This document shows positions 38,973-48,128 of a DNA stretch of 51,643 bases, piece by piece (the first letter of the stretch is position 1; each line of letters opens with the position of its first letter). The position numbers were made by a program, and so were the translations under genes. The DNA is taken from positions 1-51,643 of the forward strand of contig CALWNO010000016.1 in NCBI GenBank assembly GCA_944382785.1, read 5' to 3'. Origin of the DNA: an uncultured Gemmiger sp. GTDB taxonomy: Bacteria > Bacillota > Clostridia > Oscillospirales > Ruminococcaceae. The notes beneath the pieces were generated by a model that worked only from the letters and a program-made list of their open reading frames with translations, did no database searches and was not told where the DNA came from.

Positions 38973-39670
38973 TGGAATTTCTGTTTGCTTCGGATGAATG
39001 GCAGGTCCTGCTGGACAACCTGCCCAACCTGCCCTTTGCCACCTGGGAAAGCTTTTACGCCACCGCCATCTCCACCATCCTGGCCATGGTGGTGGGCCTG
39101 CCCCTGGGCGTTCTGCTGGTGGCGGGGGAGAAGGACGGCGTCCTGCCTCTGCCCGGCTGGCTCATGACCCTGCTCAATGCCGTCATCAACCTGCTGCGCA
39201 GCGTGCCCTTCCTGATCCTGATGATCGCCGTGCTGCCTCTGTCCATGGTGGTGCTGGGCACCTCCATCGGCACCCCGGCCTCCATCATTCCGCTGTTCAT
39301 TGCCTCCTTCCCCTTTGTCTCCCGTCTGGTGGAAACCAGCCTGCGGGAGGTGGACGGCGGCGTGATCGAAGCGGCCCAGAGCATGGGCGCCACCCCGCTG
39401 CAGATCATCATCAAGGTGATGATCCCCGAAAGCCTGCCCAGCCTGATTGCCAACGCTACCATCGCCATGACTACCATTCTGGGCTACTCGGCCATGGCGG
39501 GTATCATCGGCGGCGGTGGTCTGGGCCAGATCGCCATCAACTACGGCTACTACCGCTATAAGTACCTCATCATGGTGGTGGCTACGGTGCTGCTGGTCAT
39601 CATGGTACAGATCTTCCAGTCCATCGGCACCTGGCTGGCTGTGCGGTGCGACAAACGCCTGCGCAAGTGA
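38972..39670 (+). CDS. metI: Methionine ABC transporter, permease
   Basis: 232-aa inner-membrane permease with five or six hydrophobic segments. The coupling-helix EAA motif is visible as VIEAAQSMGATPLQIIIKVMIPESLPSLI (about 131-159). FYATAISTILAMVVGLPLGVLL and TTILGYSAMAGIIGGGGLGQIAINYGYYRY are typical of MetI. Its ATG overlaps the metN stop by one base (TAATG), so both subunits are made together. A strong terminator follows. Confidence 0.96.
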   Translation: MEFLFASDEWQVLLDNLPNLPFATWESFYATAISTILAMVVGLPLGVLLVAGEKDGVLPLPGWLMTLLNAVINLLRSVPFLILMIAVLPLSMVVLGTSIGTPASIIPLFIASFPFVSRLVETSLREVDGGVIEAAQSMGATPLQIIIKVMIPESLPSLIANATIAMTTILGYSAMAGIIGGGGLGQIAINYGYYRYKYLIMVVATVLLVIMVQIFQSIGTWLAVRCDKRLRK

Positions 39671-39685
39671 GCCAATCGTTTCATA

Positions 39686-39731
39686 AACAGCCAAGCCCGC
39701 TCCCGGTTGATTGCCGGGAGCGGGCTTTTTG
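39686..39731 (+). terminator. Terminator of metQNI operon
   Basis: AAGCCCGCTCCCGG pairs with CCGGGAGCGGGCTT, loop TTGATTG, then TTTTTGTG. Confidence 0.95.
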
Positions 39732-39807
39732 TGTGGGCGGGGCAGATTCTGTCGGTCATAAATCGTTCAAATTTTGTTACCAAATTCTTCAAACCCCTTT
39801 TATACGT

Positions 39808-39836
39808 TTGCCACAATCTCTCTGTATACTTATAAC
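39808..39836 (+). promoter_or_regulatory. Promoter of orphan intergenic transcript
   Basis: TTGCCA (39808-39813), a 17-bp spacer and TATAAC (39831-39836). No protein gene follows on this strand. Confidence 0.6.
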
Positions 39837-39842
39837 TGTCAA

Positions 39843-40068
39843 AAGGAACTGAAAAGCAAAAGACAAACGGCCTCCAGGCCGAAACCTACTTACTGTGCCC
39901 TTTGCCAATGCGAGGAATGGCCGCAATCGCGGTCAAAGATCCGGCAAAGGCCAGACAACCAACAACGCCGGTCCCCAACCGGCTTTACATAGATTCCTCC
40001 TCTTACAATATGGCAAGCAACACAAACCCCCGCTTTCTGTAGCAACGGAAAGCGGGGGTTTGTGTTTT
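39843..40068 (+). ncRNA. Candidate structured non-coding RNA of about 225 nt
   Basis: An intergenic unit with its own promoter and terminator and no ORF with a start signal. Helices: CGGCC 39868-39872 with GGCCG 39877-39881 (TCCA loop); CCTTTGCC 39899-39906 with GGCAAAGG 39943-39950, enclosing TGGCCGC 39918-39924 with GCGGTCA 39929-39935; GCCGGT 39967-39972 with ACCGGC 39978-39983. A single-stranded TTCCTCCTC (39994-40002) is complementary to Shine-Dalgarno sequences. The unit ends at the hairpin 40021-40064. It does not fold end-to-end like 6S RNA, and I do not recognise a named family. Confidence 0.55.
40021..40068. terminator. Bidirectional terminator, intergenic RNA / threonine aldolase operon
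   Basis: CACAAACCCCCGCTTTC (40021-40037) pairs with GAAAGCGGGGGTTTGTG (40048-40064), 17 bp, then TTTT. The leftward operon ends just before it at 40091. Confidence 0.95.
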
Positions 40069-40090
40069 GGTATTCAGCTGAGATCAAAAA

Positions 40091-41137
40091 TTACAGGGCG
40101 GCAATGTCCTGCAGCAGGGCGTCCACGTCCTCGTCCCGGGTGGCCCAGCTGGTGCAGAACCGCACCAGGGTGGTGCCGGGTTCCACGCTGCCCATCTCGC
40201 TGACGCTGTACTTGTCTTCCAGCTTCTGCAGCCAGCTGTTGGGCAGGATGGGGAACTGCTGGTTGGTGGGGGAGTCATACCGCATGGAGCATCCCTTGGC
40301 TGCAAAGGCGTCCCGGATGCGCATGGCCTGCTCGTCGGCTTTTCTGGCCAGGGCCAGGTAGGGCATGGCATCGCCTTCGCCCTCGAGCAGGGCCAGGAAC
40401 TGGAGCCCCAGCAGCCGGCCCTTGGCCAGCATGCCGCCGTGCTGCTTGATGGCGTAACGGAAATCCTTCTGCAGGGCGGGATTGACCAGTACCAGTGCTT
40501 CCCCAAAGAGGGCCCCGCACTTGGTACCGCCCAGATAGAAGGCATCACACAGGGCGGCGTAGTCTTTCAGGGTCAGGTCGTTGGCCTCGCTGGTCAGGCC
40601 GTAGGCCATGCGGGCGCCGTCCACAAAGAGATACAGCCCGCAGGCCCGGCACACCCGGGAAAGCTCGGTCAGCTCGTTTTTCGAGTACAGGGTGCCCCAC
40701 TCGGTGGGGTTGGAGATGTATACCATGCCGGGCTGGACCTCATGCTCGTGGCTGGGATTGGCCCAGTGGGCATCCACGGCGGCCCGCACCTGGGCGGCGG
40801 TGATCTTGCCGTCGTGGCCGGGCAGAGTCAGGCACTTGTGGCCGGTGGCCTCCACGGCACCAGTTTCGTGCACATGGATGTGCCCGCTGTCCGCACACAG
40901 CACCCCCTGCCAGGGCTTGAGGGCCGCATCGATCACGGTAAAGTTGGCCTGGGTGGCGCCCACCAGAAACTGCACGTCGGCATTGGGAGCCTCGCACAGA
41001 GCGCGGATGCGCTCCCGGGCCTGCTCGCAGTAGATGTCCTCCCCGTAGCCGGGGGTCTGTTCCAGATTGGTGCGGCAGAGGGCATCCAGTACCGGGGCGG
41101 CTGCGCCCTCGCCATAGTCACATTCAAAACGGATCAT
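40091..41137 (-). CDS. Low-specificity threonine aldolase-type PLP enzyme
   Basis: 348-aa fold-type I PLP enzyme of the beta-eliminating lyase family, most like L-threonine aldolases that split threonine into glycine and acetaldehyde. Features: FECDYGEGAAAPVLDAL (4-20), QTPGYGEDIYC, VGATQANFTVIDAAL, ADSGHIHVHETGAVEATGHK (stacking His), VYISNPTEWGTLYSKNEL, FVDGARMAYGL with the PLP-ring Asp and Arg, and FYLGGTKCGALFGEALV with the Schiff-base Lys. It is last in an operon with glyA and hisB, which suits glycine and one-carbon metabolism. The ATG follows AAGTGAGGCATATATCCTTTT, a weak site. Confidence 0.93.
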   Translation of the reverse strand: MIRFECDYGEGAAAPVLDALCRTNLEQTPGYGEDIYCEQARERIRALCEAPNADVQFLVGATQANFTVIDAALKPWQGVLCADSGHIHVHETGAVEATGHKCLTLPGHDGKITAAQVRAAVDAHWANPSHEHEVQPGMVYISNPTEWGTLYSKNELTELSRVCRACGLYLFVDGARMAYGLTSEANDLTLKDYAALCDAFYLGGTKCGALFGEALVLVNPALQKDFRYAIKQHGGMLAKGRLLGLQFLALLEGEGDAMPYLALARKADEQAMRIRDAFAAKGCSMRYDSPTNQQFPILPNSWLQKLEDKYSVSEMGSVEPGTTLVRFCTSWATRDEDVDALLQDIAAL

Positions 41138-41161
41138 AAAAGGATATATGCCTCACTTCAG

Positions 41162-42415
41162 TTATTCATACAGCGGGAACCGTGCGGTCAGATCGGCCAC
41201 ACGTGCCGCCACTTCCTCTTTCTTGTTCTCAAAGTCGAAGATGCAGTCGGCGATGCAGTCGGCAATGATCTTCATCTCCGCCGGGCCCATGCCGCGGGTG
41301 GTCACGGCGGGGGTGCCCAGACGCACGCCGCTGGTCACGAAGGGGCTGCGCTTCTCGCCGGGCACGGTGTTCTTGTTGGCGGTGATGTGCACCTCGTCCA
41401 GGTTGTGCTCCAGCTCCTTGCCGGTGCAGCTTTCCTCGCTCAGGTCCACCAGCATCAGGTGGTTGTCGGTGCCGCCGGACACCAGCTTTACGCCCCGGGC
41501 GGTCAGGGCGTCGGCCAAAGCCGCGGCATTCTCCACGATCTTGCGGGCGTATTCCTTAAAGGCGGGGGTGAGAGCCTCCCCGAAGCAGACCGCCTTGGCG
41601 GCGATGACATGCTCCAGCGGGCCGCCCTGGGTGCCGGGGAAGATGGCGGAGTTGATGCGCTTGGCAATGTAGGGGTTGTTGGTCAGGATCAGGCCGCCCC
41701 GGGGCCCGCGCAGGGTCTTGTGGGTGGTGGTGGTCACCACATCGGCATAGGGCACCGGGTTCTGGTGCATGCCGCCGGCCACCAGGCCCGCAATGTGGGC
41801 CATGTCCACCATGAGCATGGCGCCGTAGCCGTGGGCGATCTCGCCCAGCTTTTCAAAGTCGATGGCCCGGGGATAGGCGGAAGCACCGGCCACCAGCAGC
41901 TTGGGCCGGACCTTGGCCACCTGCTTGGCCAGGGCGTCGTAGTCGATGAAACCGTTTTCGTTGACGCCATAAGCCACGAAGTTGTAGTTTTTGCCGCTCA
42001 TGTTCACCGGGGAACCGTGGGTCAGATGTCCGCCCTGGGACAGATCCATGCCCATGACGGTATCGCCCACGTTGAGCAGGGCAAAGTAGACGGCCAGATT
42101 GGCCTGGGCGCCGGAATGGGGCTGGACATTGGCGTATTTGGCGCCGAACAGCTGGCAGGCCCGGCGGATGGCGATGTTCTCCACCTCATCCACATACTGG
42201 CAGCCGCCGTAGTAGCGGTGGCCGGGGTAGCCTTCGGCATACTTGTTGGTAAGCACGCTGCCCATGGCGGCCATGACCGCAGGGGAGACAATGTTCTCGC
42301 TGGCAATCAGCTCAATGTTCTGGCGCTGGCGGCCCAGCTCCCGCTGCATGGCGGCACCCAGTTCGGGGTCGGCAGCTTCCACAAAGCCGATGGTGTTCAT
42401 CATATCCTGATACAT
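41162..42415 (-). CDS. glyA: Serine hydroxymethyltransferase
   Basis: 417-aa PLP enzyme that converts serine and tetrahydrofolate to glycine and methylene-THF. Hallmarks: [23 protein letters not shown] (31-53), [48 protein letters not shown], and the PLP-lysine stretch [29 protein letters not shown] and [13 protein letters not shown] are also present. Length is normal. AAAGGAGCCAGCT precedes the ATG. It lies 27 bp after hisB and 24 bp before the threonine aldolase gene, so glycine made from serine and from threonine is expressed together. Confidence 0.98.
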   Translation of the reverse strand: MYQDMMNTIGFVEAADPELGAAMQRELGRQRQNIELIASENIVSPAVMAAMGSVLTNKYAEGYPGHRYYGGCQYVDEVENIAIRRACQLFGAKYANVQPHSGAQANLAVYFALLNVGDTVMGMDLSQGGHLTHGSPVNMSGKNYNFVAYGVNENGFIDYDALAKQVAKVRPKLLVAGASAYPRAIDFEKLGEIAHGYGAMLMVDMAHIAGLVAGGMHQNPVPYADVVTTTTHKTLRGPRGGLILTNNPYIAKRINSAIFPGTQGGPLEHVIAAKAVCFGEALTPAFKEYARKIVENAAALADALTARGVKLVSGGTDNHLMLVDLSEESCTGKELEHNLDEVHITANKNTVPGEKRSPFVTSGVRLGTPAVTTRGMGPAEMKIIADCIADCIFDFENKKEEVAARVADLTARFPLYE

Positions 42416-42442
42416 AGCTGGCTCCTTTCAGTTGGCGGGCAG

Positions 42443-43030
42443 TCACAGACTGCCCTTGGTGGAAAGCACTCCCTCAATGCGGGGGTCCTGCCGGGTGGCG
42501 GCGTCCAGAGCCTTGGCAAAAGCCTTGAACATCGCCTCCAGCTTGTGGTGGTCGTTTTCTCCGTACAGCACCTTCAGGTGCAGGTTCATGGCCGCCGTGT
42601 AGGAAACGGCGTAGAAGAATTCCCGGGCCATCTGGGTATCCATGCCCCCGCAGTTCTGGGAGGCAAATGTCGCGTCGTACACTAGATACGGCCGCCCGCC
42701 CAGGTCCACGGCGCACAGAGCCAGGGTCTCGTCCATGGGCAGCATGCAGCTGCCGTACCGCACGATCCCCGCCTTGTCCCCCAGGGCTTTGGCGATGGCC
42801 ATGCCCAGGGTGATGCCGGTGTCCTCAATGGTGTGGTGGCTGTCCACAAACAGGTCGCCCTCACACTGCACGGTCAGATCGAACAGTCCGTGACGGGCAA
42901 AACCATCCAGCATGTGGTCAAAGAACCCGATGCCGGTGTGCAGATCGGCACGCCCCGTTCCGTCCAGATCGATGGTCACGGTCACACGGGTCTCCCGGGT
43001 CTGACGGGTCACCGTTGCCGAACGTCCCAT
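42443..43030 (-). CDS. hisB: Imidazoleglycerol-phosphate dehydratase
   Basis: 195-aa monofunctional IGPD (step six of histidine synthesis). Two manganese-binding repeats are present: GIGFFDHMLDGFARHG (about 34-49) with FVDSHHTIEDTGITLG (about 61-76), and then DTQMAREFFYAVSYTAAMNLHLKVLYGENDHHKLEAMFKAFAKAL. I start at the second ATG (43028-43030, MGRSATVTR) because AAGGAGGG lies too near the first ATG at 43036. No other his gene is nearby; instead it sits between a GntR regulator (12-bp gap) and glyA, an unusual placement. Confidence 0.95.
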   Translation of the reverse strand: MGRSATVTRQTRETRVTVTIDLDGTGRADLHTGIGFFDHMLDGFARHGLFDLTVQCEGDLFVDSHHTIEDTGITLGMAIAKALGDKAGIVRYGSCMLPMDETLALCAVDLGGRPYLVYDATFASQNCGGMDTQMAREFFYAVSYTAAMNLHLKVLYGENDHHKLEAMFKAFAKALDAATRQDPRIEGVLSTKGSL

Positions 43031-43042
43031 ATCCATCCCTCC

Positions 43043-43765
43043 TTATTCTTGGCTGGCCGCCTCCTTTTTTCGTGCCGGGTCGGGCCAGCGGGTGCCGGGC
43101 ACAAAGTAATCGGCAAATTTGGTGGGCAGTTCCTGTCCCAGGCGGGTTACCCCGCCGTACAGGTGTCTGGAACAAACCGCCCGCACCTGGTCGGCATTCT
43201 TGTCGGCAATGGCCTGCAACAGCGCATCGTGCTCTGTCACGATCTCCGCAAAGTTGCGGGCCTCCACCAGATCCAGCATCCGGAACCGGGAATAGCTGTT
43301 CTGGTTGGTCTGGATCAGGTTCCACAGCTGGTCCTTTCCGGTGGCGGTGAACCAGTATTCATGCAGGCAGCTGTCCAGATGGTAAAACATCTCCGGGGTA
43401 GGGTTGGGCTGGGCACTCAGGCGGCGCAGCGCGTTGTTGCGTCCCTTGAGCTGCTCCATCTCCTCGGGGGTGCACAGTTCGCAGAAATCCAGCAGCACCG
43501 CCGTCTCCACCGCCACCCGCAGATAGATCTGCTGGCTGATGGTATCAAAATCCAACCGGGTCACATGGGTGGATTTATAGGGAGTCACTTCGATCAATCC
43601 GGCAATGCGCAGTTCCTGGAGCACGCTGCGGATGGGGGTGCGGGACACCCCGAATTCCTCACACAGCGCGTTTTCCCGCAGTACAGCCCCGGGCTTGCGC
43701 TGTAAAGACATGATCTCATTGTACAATTGCTTGTAAATATCACGACTTGTATAATTTTGCGCCAC
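43043..43765 (-). CDS. GntR family regulator, FadR/FCD subfamily
   Basis: 240-aa regulator. The N-terminal winged helix (DIYKQLYNEIMSLQRKPGAV, then ENALCEEFGVSRTPIRSVLQELRIAGLIEV in parts, 9-60) is followed by an all-helical FCD ligand domain (about 75-215). The latter has the metal/ligand His and Asp positions in HYLDSCLHEYWF-like and FAEIVTEHDALLQAI segments. Ligands in this subfamily are usually small carboxylates or amino acids. The start is GTG at 43763-43765 after AGGAGCTAGTTGCT. First gene of the hisB-glyA-aldolase operon; an operator-like palindrome lies upstream at 43803. Confidence 0.92.
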   Translation of the reverse strand: MAQNYTSRDIYKQLYNEIMSLQRKPGAVLRENALCEEFGVSRTPIRSVLQELRIAGLIEVTPYKSTHVTRLDFDTISQQIYLRVAVETAVLLDFCELCTPEEMEQLKGRNNALRRLSAQPNPTPEMFYHLDSCLHEYWFTATGKDQLWNLIQTNQNSYSRFRMLDLVEARNFAEIVTEHDALLQAIADKNADQVRAVCSRHLYGGVTRLGQELPTKFADYFVPGTRWPDPARKKEAASQE

Positions 43766-43802
43766 AGCAACTAGCTCCTGTTTTCATATTGACACCTGTT
43801 AA

Positions 43803-43822
43803 GGTATAGTACAAAATATACC
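43803..43822. promoter_or_regulatory. Operator-like palindrome upstream of GntR operon
   Basis: GGTATA (43803-43808) and TATACC (43817-43822) form a perfect inverted repeat around 8 bp. It sits 38 bp upstream of the GntR GTG start and overlaps candidate -10 sequences, so autoregulation is likely. Confidence 0.6.
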
Positions 43823-43943
43823 ATTCCCGTGCGGCATCGTCAACCCAGAGGACCTTGTGGAGGGCCGCCTCGCAATTTTCGCATACTGTTTACGATTTGG
43901 CAACACATTCAAAGACCCGCCGCGCTACAATAATGGAAACAGG

Positions 43944-43998
43944 GGCGTGGTGTCTGCGGGGCTGCCACGCCGAACCGGCATTGCGGGCCGGCTTTTTT
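43944..43998 (+). promoter_or_regulatory. Two-hairpin leader with T-tract before dnaK-like gene
   Basis: GGCGTGG (43944-43950) pairs with CCACGCC (43965-43971). CCGGC (43975-43979) pairs with GCCGG (43987-43991), followed by CTTTTTT. An outer CCGAA (43970-43974) with TTCGG (43997-44001) is possible. The T-tract ends a few bases before the ribosome binding site, so it looks like an attenuator. No CIRCE element was seen. Confidence 0.5.
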
Positions 43999-44018
43999 CG
44001 GAAAGGAATTTATACGCA

Positions 44019-45812
<1,794 letters not shown>

Positions 45813-45818
45813 GAAATA

Positions 45819-45856
45819 AAAAGAGGCTTCCCTCTGCGGGAAGCCTTTTTTGTTTT
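45819..45856. terminator. Bidirectional terminator, dnaK-like / mreB
   Basis: GGCTTCCC pairs with GGGAAGCC (loop TCTGC), with AAAAAGA on the left and TTTTTTGTTTTT on the right. Confidence 0.9.
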
Positions 45857-45888
45857 TGGTTGTCTGCCGGTGGGGCAGGGGAGAACGC

Positions 45889-46962
45889 TCACAGATAGCT
45901 GGGCTCCTCCCGCCGCTGGCCGGCCAGGTCGGGACGGTCCAGCACCGCCCCGGCACCCAGGGCCACGCAGTCCAGGGGGGCTTCGGCAATATGCACCTCA
46001 ATGCCAGTCTCGTTCTGGATCAGAGTATCCAGCCCGCGCAGCAGCGCGCCGCCCCCCGAGAGCATGATGCCCCGGTCGATGATATCGCTGGAAAGTTCCG
46101 GCGGCGTGCATTCCAGGGTATCCTTGATGGCGTCCACAATGCGAAGCAGGCACTCGCTCATGGCCTCCCGCACCTCCTCGGAGCGGATCAGGATATCCTT
46201 GGGCAGACCGTCCACCAGGTTGCGGCCCTTGATTTCCATGGAGGTTTCCGGGTCCTGGGGACAGGCGGAACCGATCTCCATCTTGATCTGCTCGGCGGTG
46301 CGCTCGCCCACCAGCAGGTTGTATTTCCGCTTGATGAAGGCGATAATGCTCTGGTCCAGGGCGTCGCCGGCACAGCGCACACTGCGGCTGGCCACAATGC
46401 CGGACAGGCTGATCACCGCCACCTCGGCGGTGCCGCCGCCGATATCCACGATCATGCTGCCGATGGGCTCGGTGGTGGGCAGTCCGGCACCGATGGCGGC
46501 GGCCATAGGCTCCTCGATCACCGTGACCTGTTTGGCACCCGCCCGCACGGCGGCCTGGCGCACGGCCCGGCGTTCCACCTCGGTCACGCCGGAGGGCACA
46601 CAGATGACCACCCGGGGCCGGGCAAACAGACTTTTGCCGCAGGCCTGGCGGATGAAACTCTGAAGCATGGCAGCGGTGATGTCAAAATCGGCAATGACGC
46701 CGTCTTTCAAAGGGCGCACCGCCACGATGGACCCCGGCGCCCGGCCGATGACAGCTTTGGCCTCGTGGCCCACGCTGCGCACCCGCAGTTCGTCGGTGCG
46801 GGTATCCACCGCCACCACGCTGGGTTCCCGCATGATGATGCCGCGGCCTTTCATGTACACCAGGGTGTTGGCGGTGCCCAGGTCGATGCCGATATCTTTG
46901 GTAAACATGTTGTGCAGTCCCTCACTGATGCTGTGAAAAAATCGGGTCAGAAAATTTGCCAT
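45889..46962 (-). CDS. mreB: Rod shape-determining protein MreB
   Basis: 357-aa bacterial actin that guides lateral wall synthesis. Motifs: KDIGIDLGTANTLVYMKGRGIIMREPSVVA (phosphate-1 loop, about 22-50), VCVPSGVTEVERRAVRQAA, EEPMAAAIGAGLP, the phosphate-2 loop SMIVDIGGGTAEVAVIS, and the adenosine-binding GIMLSGGGALLRGLDTLI. The N-terminal amphipathic MANFLTRFFHSI suits membrane binding. I use the ATG at 46960-46962, after AAAGGAGAGTATC. mreC and mreD do not follow; the gene ends the zapA-U32-dut-maf-mreB operon. It could be the Mbl paralogue, which sequence reading alone cannot exclude. Confidence 0.95.
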   Translation of the reverse strand: MANFLTRFFHSISEGLHNMFTKDIGIDLGTANTLVYMKGRGIIMREPSVVAVDTRTDELRVRSVGHEAKAVIGRAPGSIVAVRPLKDGVIADFDITAAMLQSFIRQACGKSLFARPRVVICVPSGVTEVERRAVRQAAVRAGAKQVTVIEEPMAAAIGAGLPTTEPIGSMIVDIGGGTAEVAVISLSGIVASRSVRCAGDALDQSIIAFIKRKYNLLVGERTAEQIKMEIGSACPQDPETSMEIKGRNLVDGLPKDILIRSEEVREAMSECLLRIVDAIKDTLECTPPELSSDIIDRGIMLSGGGALLRGLDTLIQNETGIEVHIAEAPLDCVALGAGAVLDRPDLAGQRREEPSYL

Positions 46963-47002
46963 GATACTCTCCTTTGCGCCGGGTCCCCGGCACAAAGAGC
47001 GG

Positions 47003-47563
47003 TCACAGCGCCATGAACTGGCTCAGCAGCTGTGCCGTACGGTGGACGGGCAGGCCCATAATGTTGTAATAACATCCCTCAATACCGCTGCACCACAGCG
47101 CGGCATGCCCCTGAATCGCGTAGGCCCCGGCTTTGTCGTAGGGCTCCGGCGTGCGCACATACCGCAGCAGATCCTCCTCCGCAATGGGGGCAAAATGGAC
47201 GCGGGATGTTTCCACGCAGTAGGCGGCGCGGCCCTTGCCGCAGACACAGACCCCCGTATGTACCAGATGGGTGTGGCCGGACAGGGCCCGCAGCATGCGG
47301 GCGGCATCGGCCTCATCCCGGGGCTTGCCGAACACCTCGCCCTCACATTCCACTACTGTGTCGCATCCCAGAACTACGTCATCCGGATGCTGTACTTCCA
47401 CCGCCCGTGCTTTGGCGATGGCCAGAGCCTGGGCCAGATGAGCGGGACAGTCGGCGGCAATTTTGCTTTCGTCCACATCGCTGGCACAGACGGTGAAATC
47501 TCGGGTAATCAGGGCCAGCAGTTCCCGGCGACGGGGACTGCCGGAGGCAAGGATCAAAGGCAT
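47003..47563 (-). CDS. maf: Maf family nucleotide pyrophosphatase
   Basis: 186-aa enzyme that hydrolyses modified or canonical nucleoside triphosphates. Signature: LILASGSPRRRELLALI (3-19, the SxSPRR loop), DVDES, VVLGCDTVVECEGEVFGKPRDEADAARML (about 63-91), HTGVCV, and EPYDKAGAYAIQGHAALWCSGIEGCYYNIMGLPV with the catalytic-type DKAGAYAIQG. I chose the ATG at 47561-47563, after GAAAGGAAACATCCC; a longer in-frame extension reads into the dut gap. Pairing with mreB is common in Firmicutes. Confidence 0.95.
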   Translation of the reverse strand: MPLILASGSPRRRELLALITRDFTVCASDVDESKIAADCPAHLAQALAIAKARAVEVQHPDDVVLGCDTVVECEGEVFGKPRDEADAARMLRALSGHTHLVHTGVCVCGKGRAAYCVETSRVHFAPIAEEDLLRYVRTPEPYDKAGAYAIQGHAALWCSGIEGCYYNIMGLPVHRTAQLLSQFMAL

Positions 47564-47654
47564 GGGATGTTTCCTTTCGTTGGCTATTATATAGCGCTGC
47601 CGGATAAAATTCTGACGAAATCTAGGGGCACAGGGGCCCAAAAGGGCCGGAGGT

Positions 47655-48104
47655 TCAACCCCGCCCGGTGGAGCCGAATCCGCCTTCTCCGCGGTCGGTG
47701 TCGCCCAGAGTCTCGGCAGGCGCAAACACGGCCTGCCATACCGGGGCAATGCACAGCTGGGCTACCCGCTCCCCGGGGGCGATGGTGTAAGCCTCGCTGC
47801 CCAGGTTCACCATGGGAACTTTCAGCTCCCCGCGGTAGTCGCTGTCCACCACGCCCACACCGTTGGCCATGCACAGCCCGTGCTTGATGGAAAGTCCGCT
47901 GCGGGCATAGACCAGGGCCACACATTCGGGGCCGGGCAGCTCAATGGCCAGCCCGGTGGGAACCAGCACCCGCTGCATGGGTTCCACGGTCAGCGGTGCC
48001 TCCAGCAGGGCGCACAGGTCGGCGGCTGCCGCACCGGCGGTGGCGTAGGCAGGGGCTTTGGCGGCGGGATTCAGCCGCTTGAATTTGACGGTCTTTCGTT
48101 CCAT
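47655..48104 (-). CDS. dut: Deoxyuridine triphosphatase (dUTPase)
   Basis: 149-aa homotrimeric dUTPase that prevents uracil incorporation and makes dUMP. All five motifs are present: AGAAAADLCA (motif 1), YARSGLSIKHGL (2), GVVDSDYRGELKVPMVNLG (3, with the catalytic Asp), GERVAQLCIAPV (4), and the P-loop-like C-terminal RGEGGFGSTGRG (5). AAAGGAGACAAT precedes the ATG. It belongs to the zapA-U32-dut-maf-mreB operon; dut and maf together form a nucleotide-pool cleaning pair. Confidence 0.97.
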   Translation of the reverse strand: MERKTVKFKRLNPAAKAPAYATAGAAAADLCALLEAPLTVEPMQRVLVPTGLAIELPGPECVALVYARSGLSIKHGLCMANGVGVVDSDYRGELKVPMVNLGSEAYTIAPGERVAQLCIAPVWQAVFAPAETLGDTDRGEGGFGSTGRG

Positions 48105-48128
48105 ATTGTCTCCTTTTTCAAAAAAGGT

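Noticed and set aside
39843-40068. 6S RNA or tmRNA in the metI-aldolase gap
   Set aside because: The ends do not pair into the long rod with a central bubble required for 6S RNA, and no tRNA-like acceptor or CCA end of tmRNA is visible.
39890-40087. 65-codon minus-strand frame in the metI-aldolase gap, and a GGAGGAATCT-ATG-TAA on the minus strand
   Set aside because: The start-like signal leads straight to a stop codon and lies beyond the operon's terminator; it is simply the complement of the anti-Shine-Dalgarno run on the plus strand.
43823-44018. CIRCE element upstream of the dnaK-like gene
   Set aside because: No TTAGCACTC-N9-GAGTGCTAA or close variant is present.
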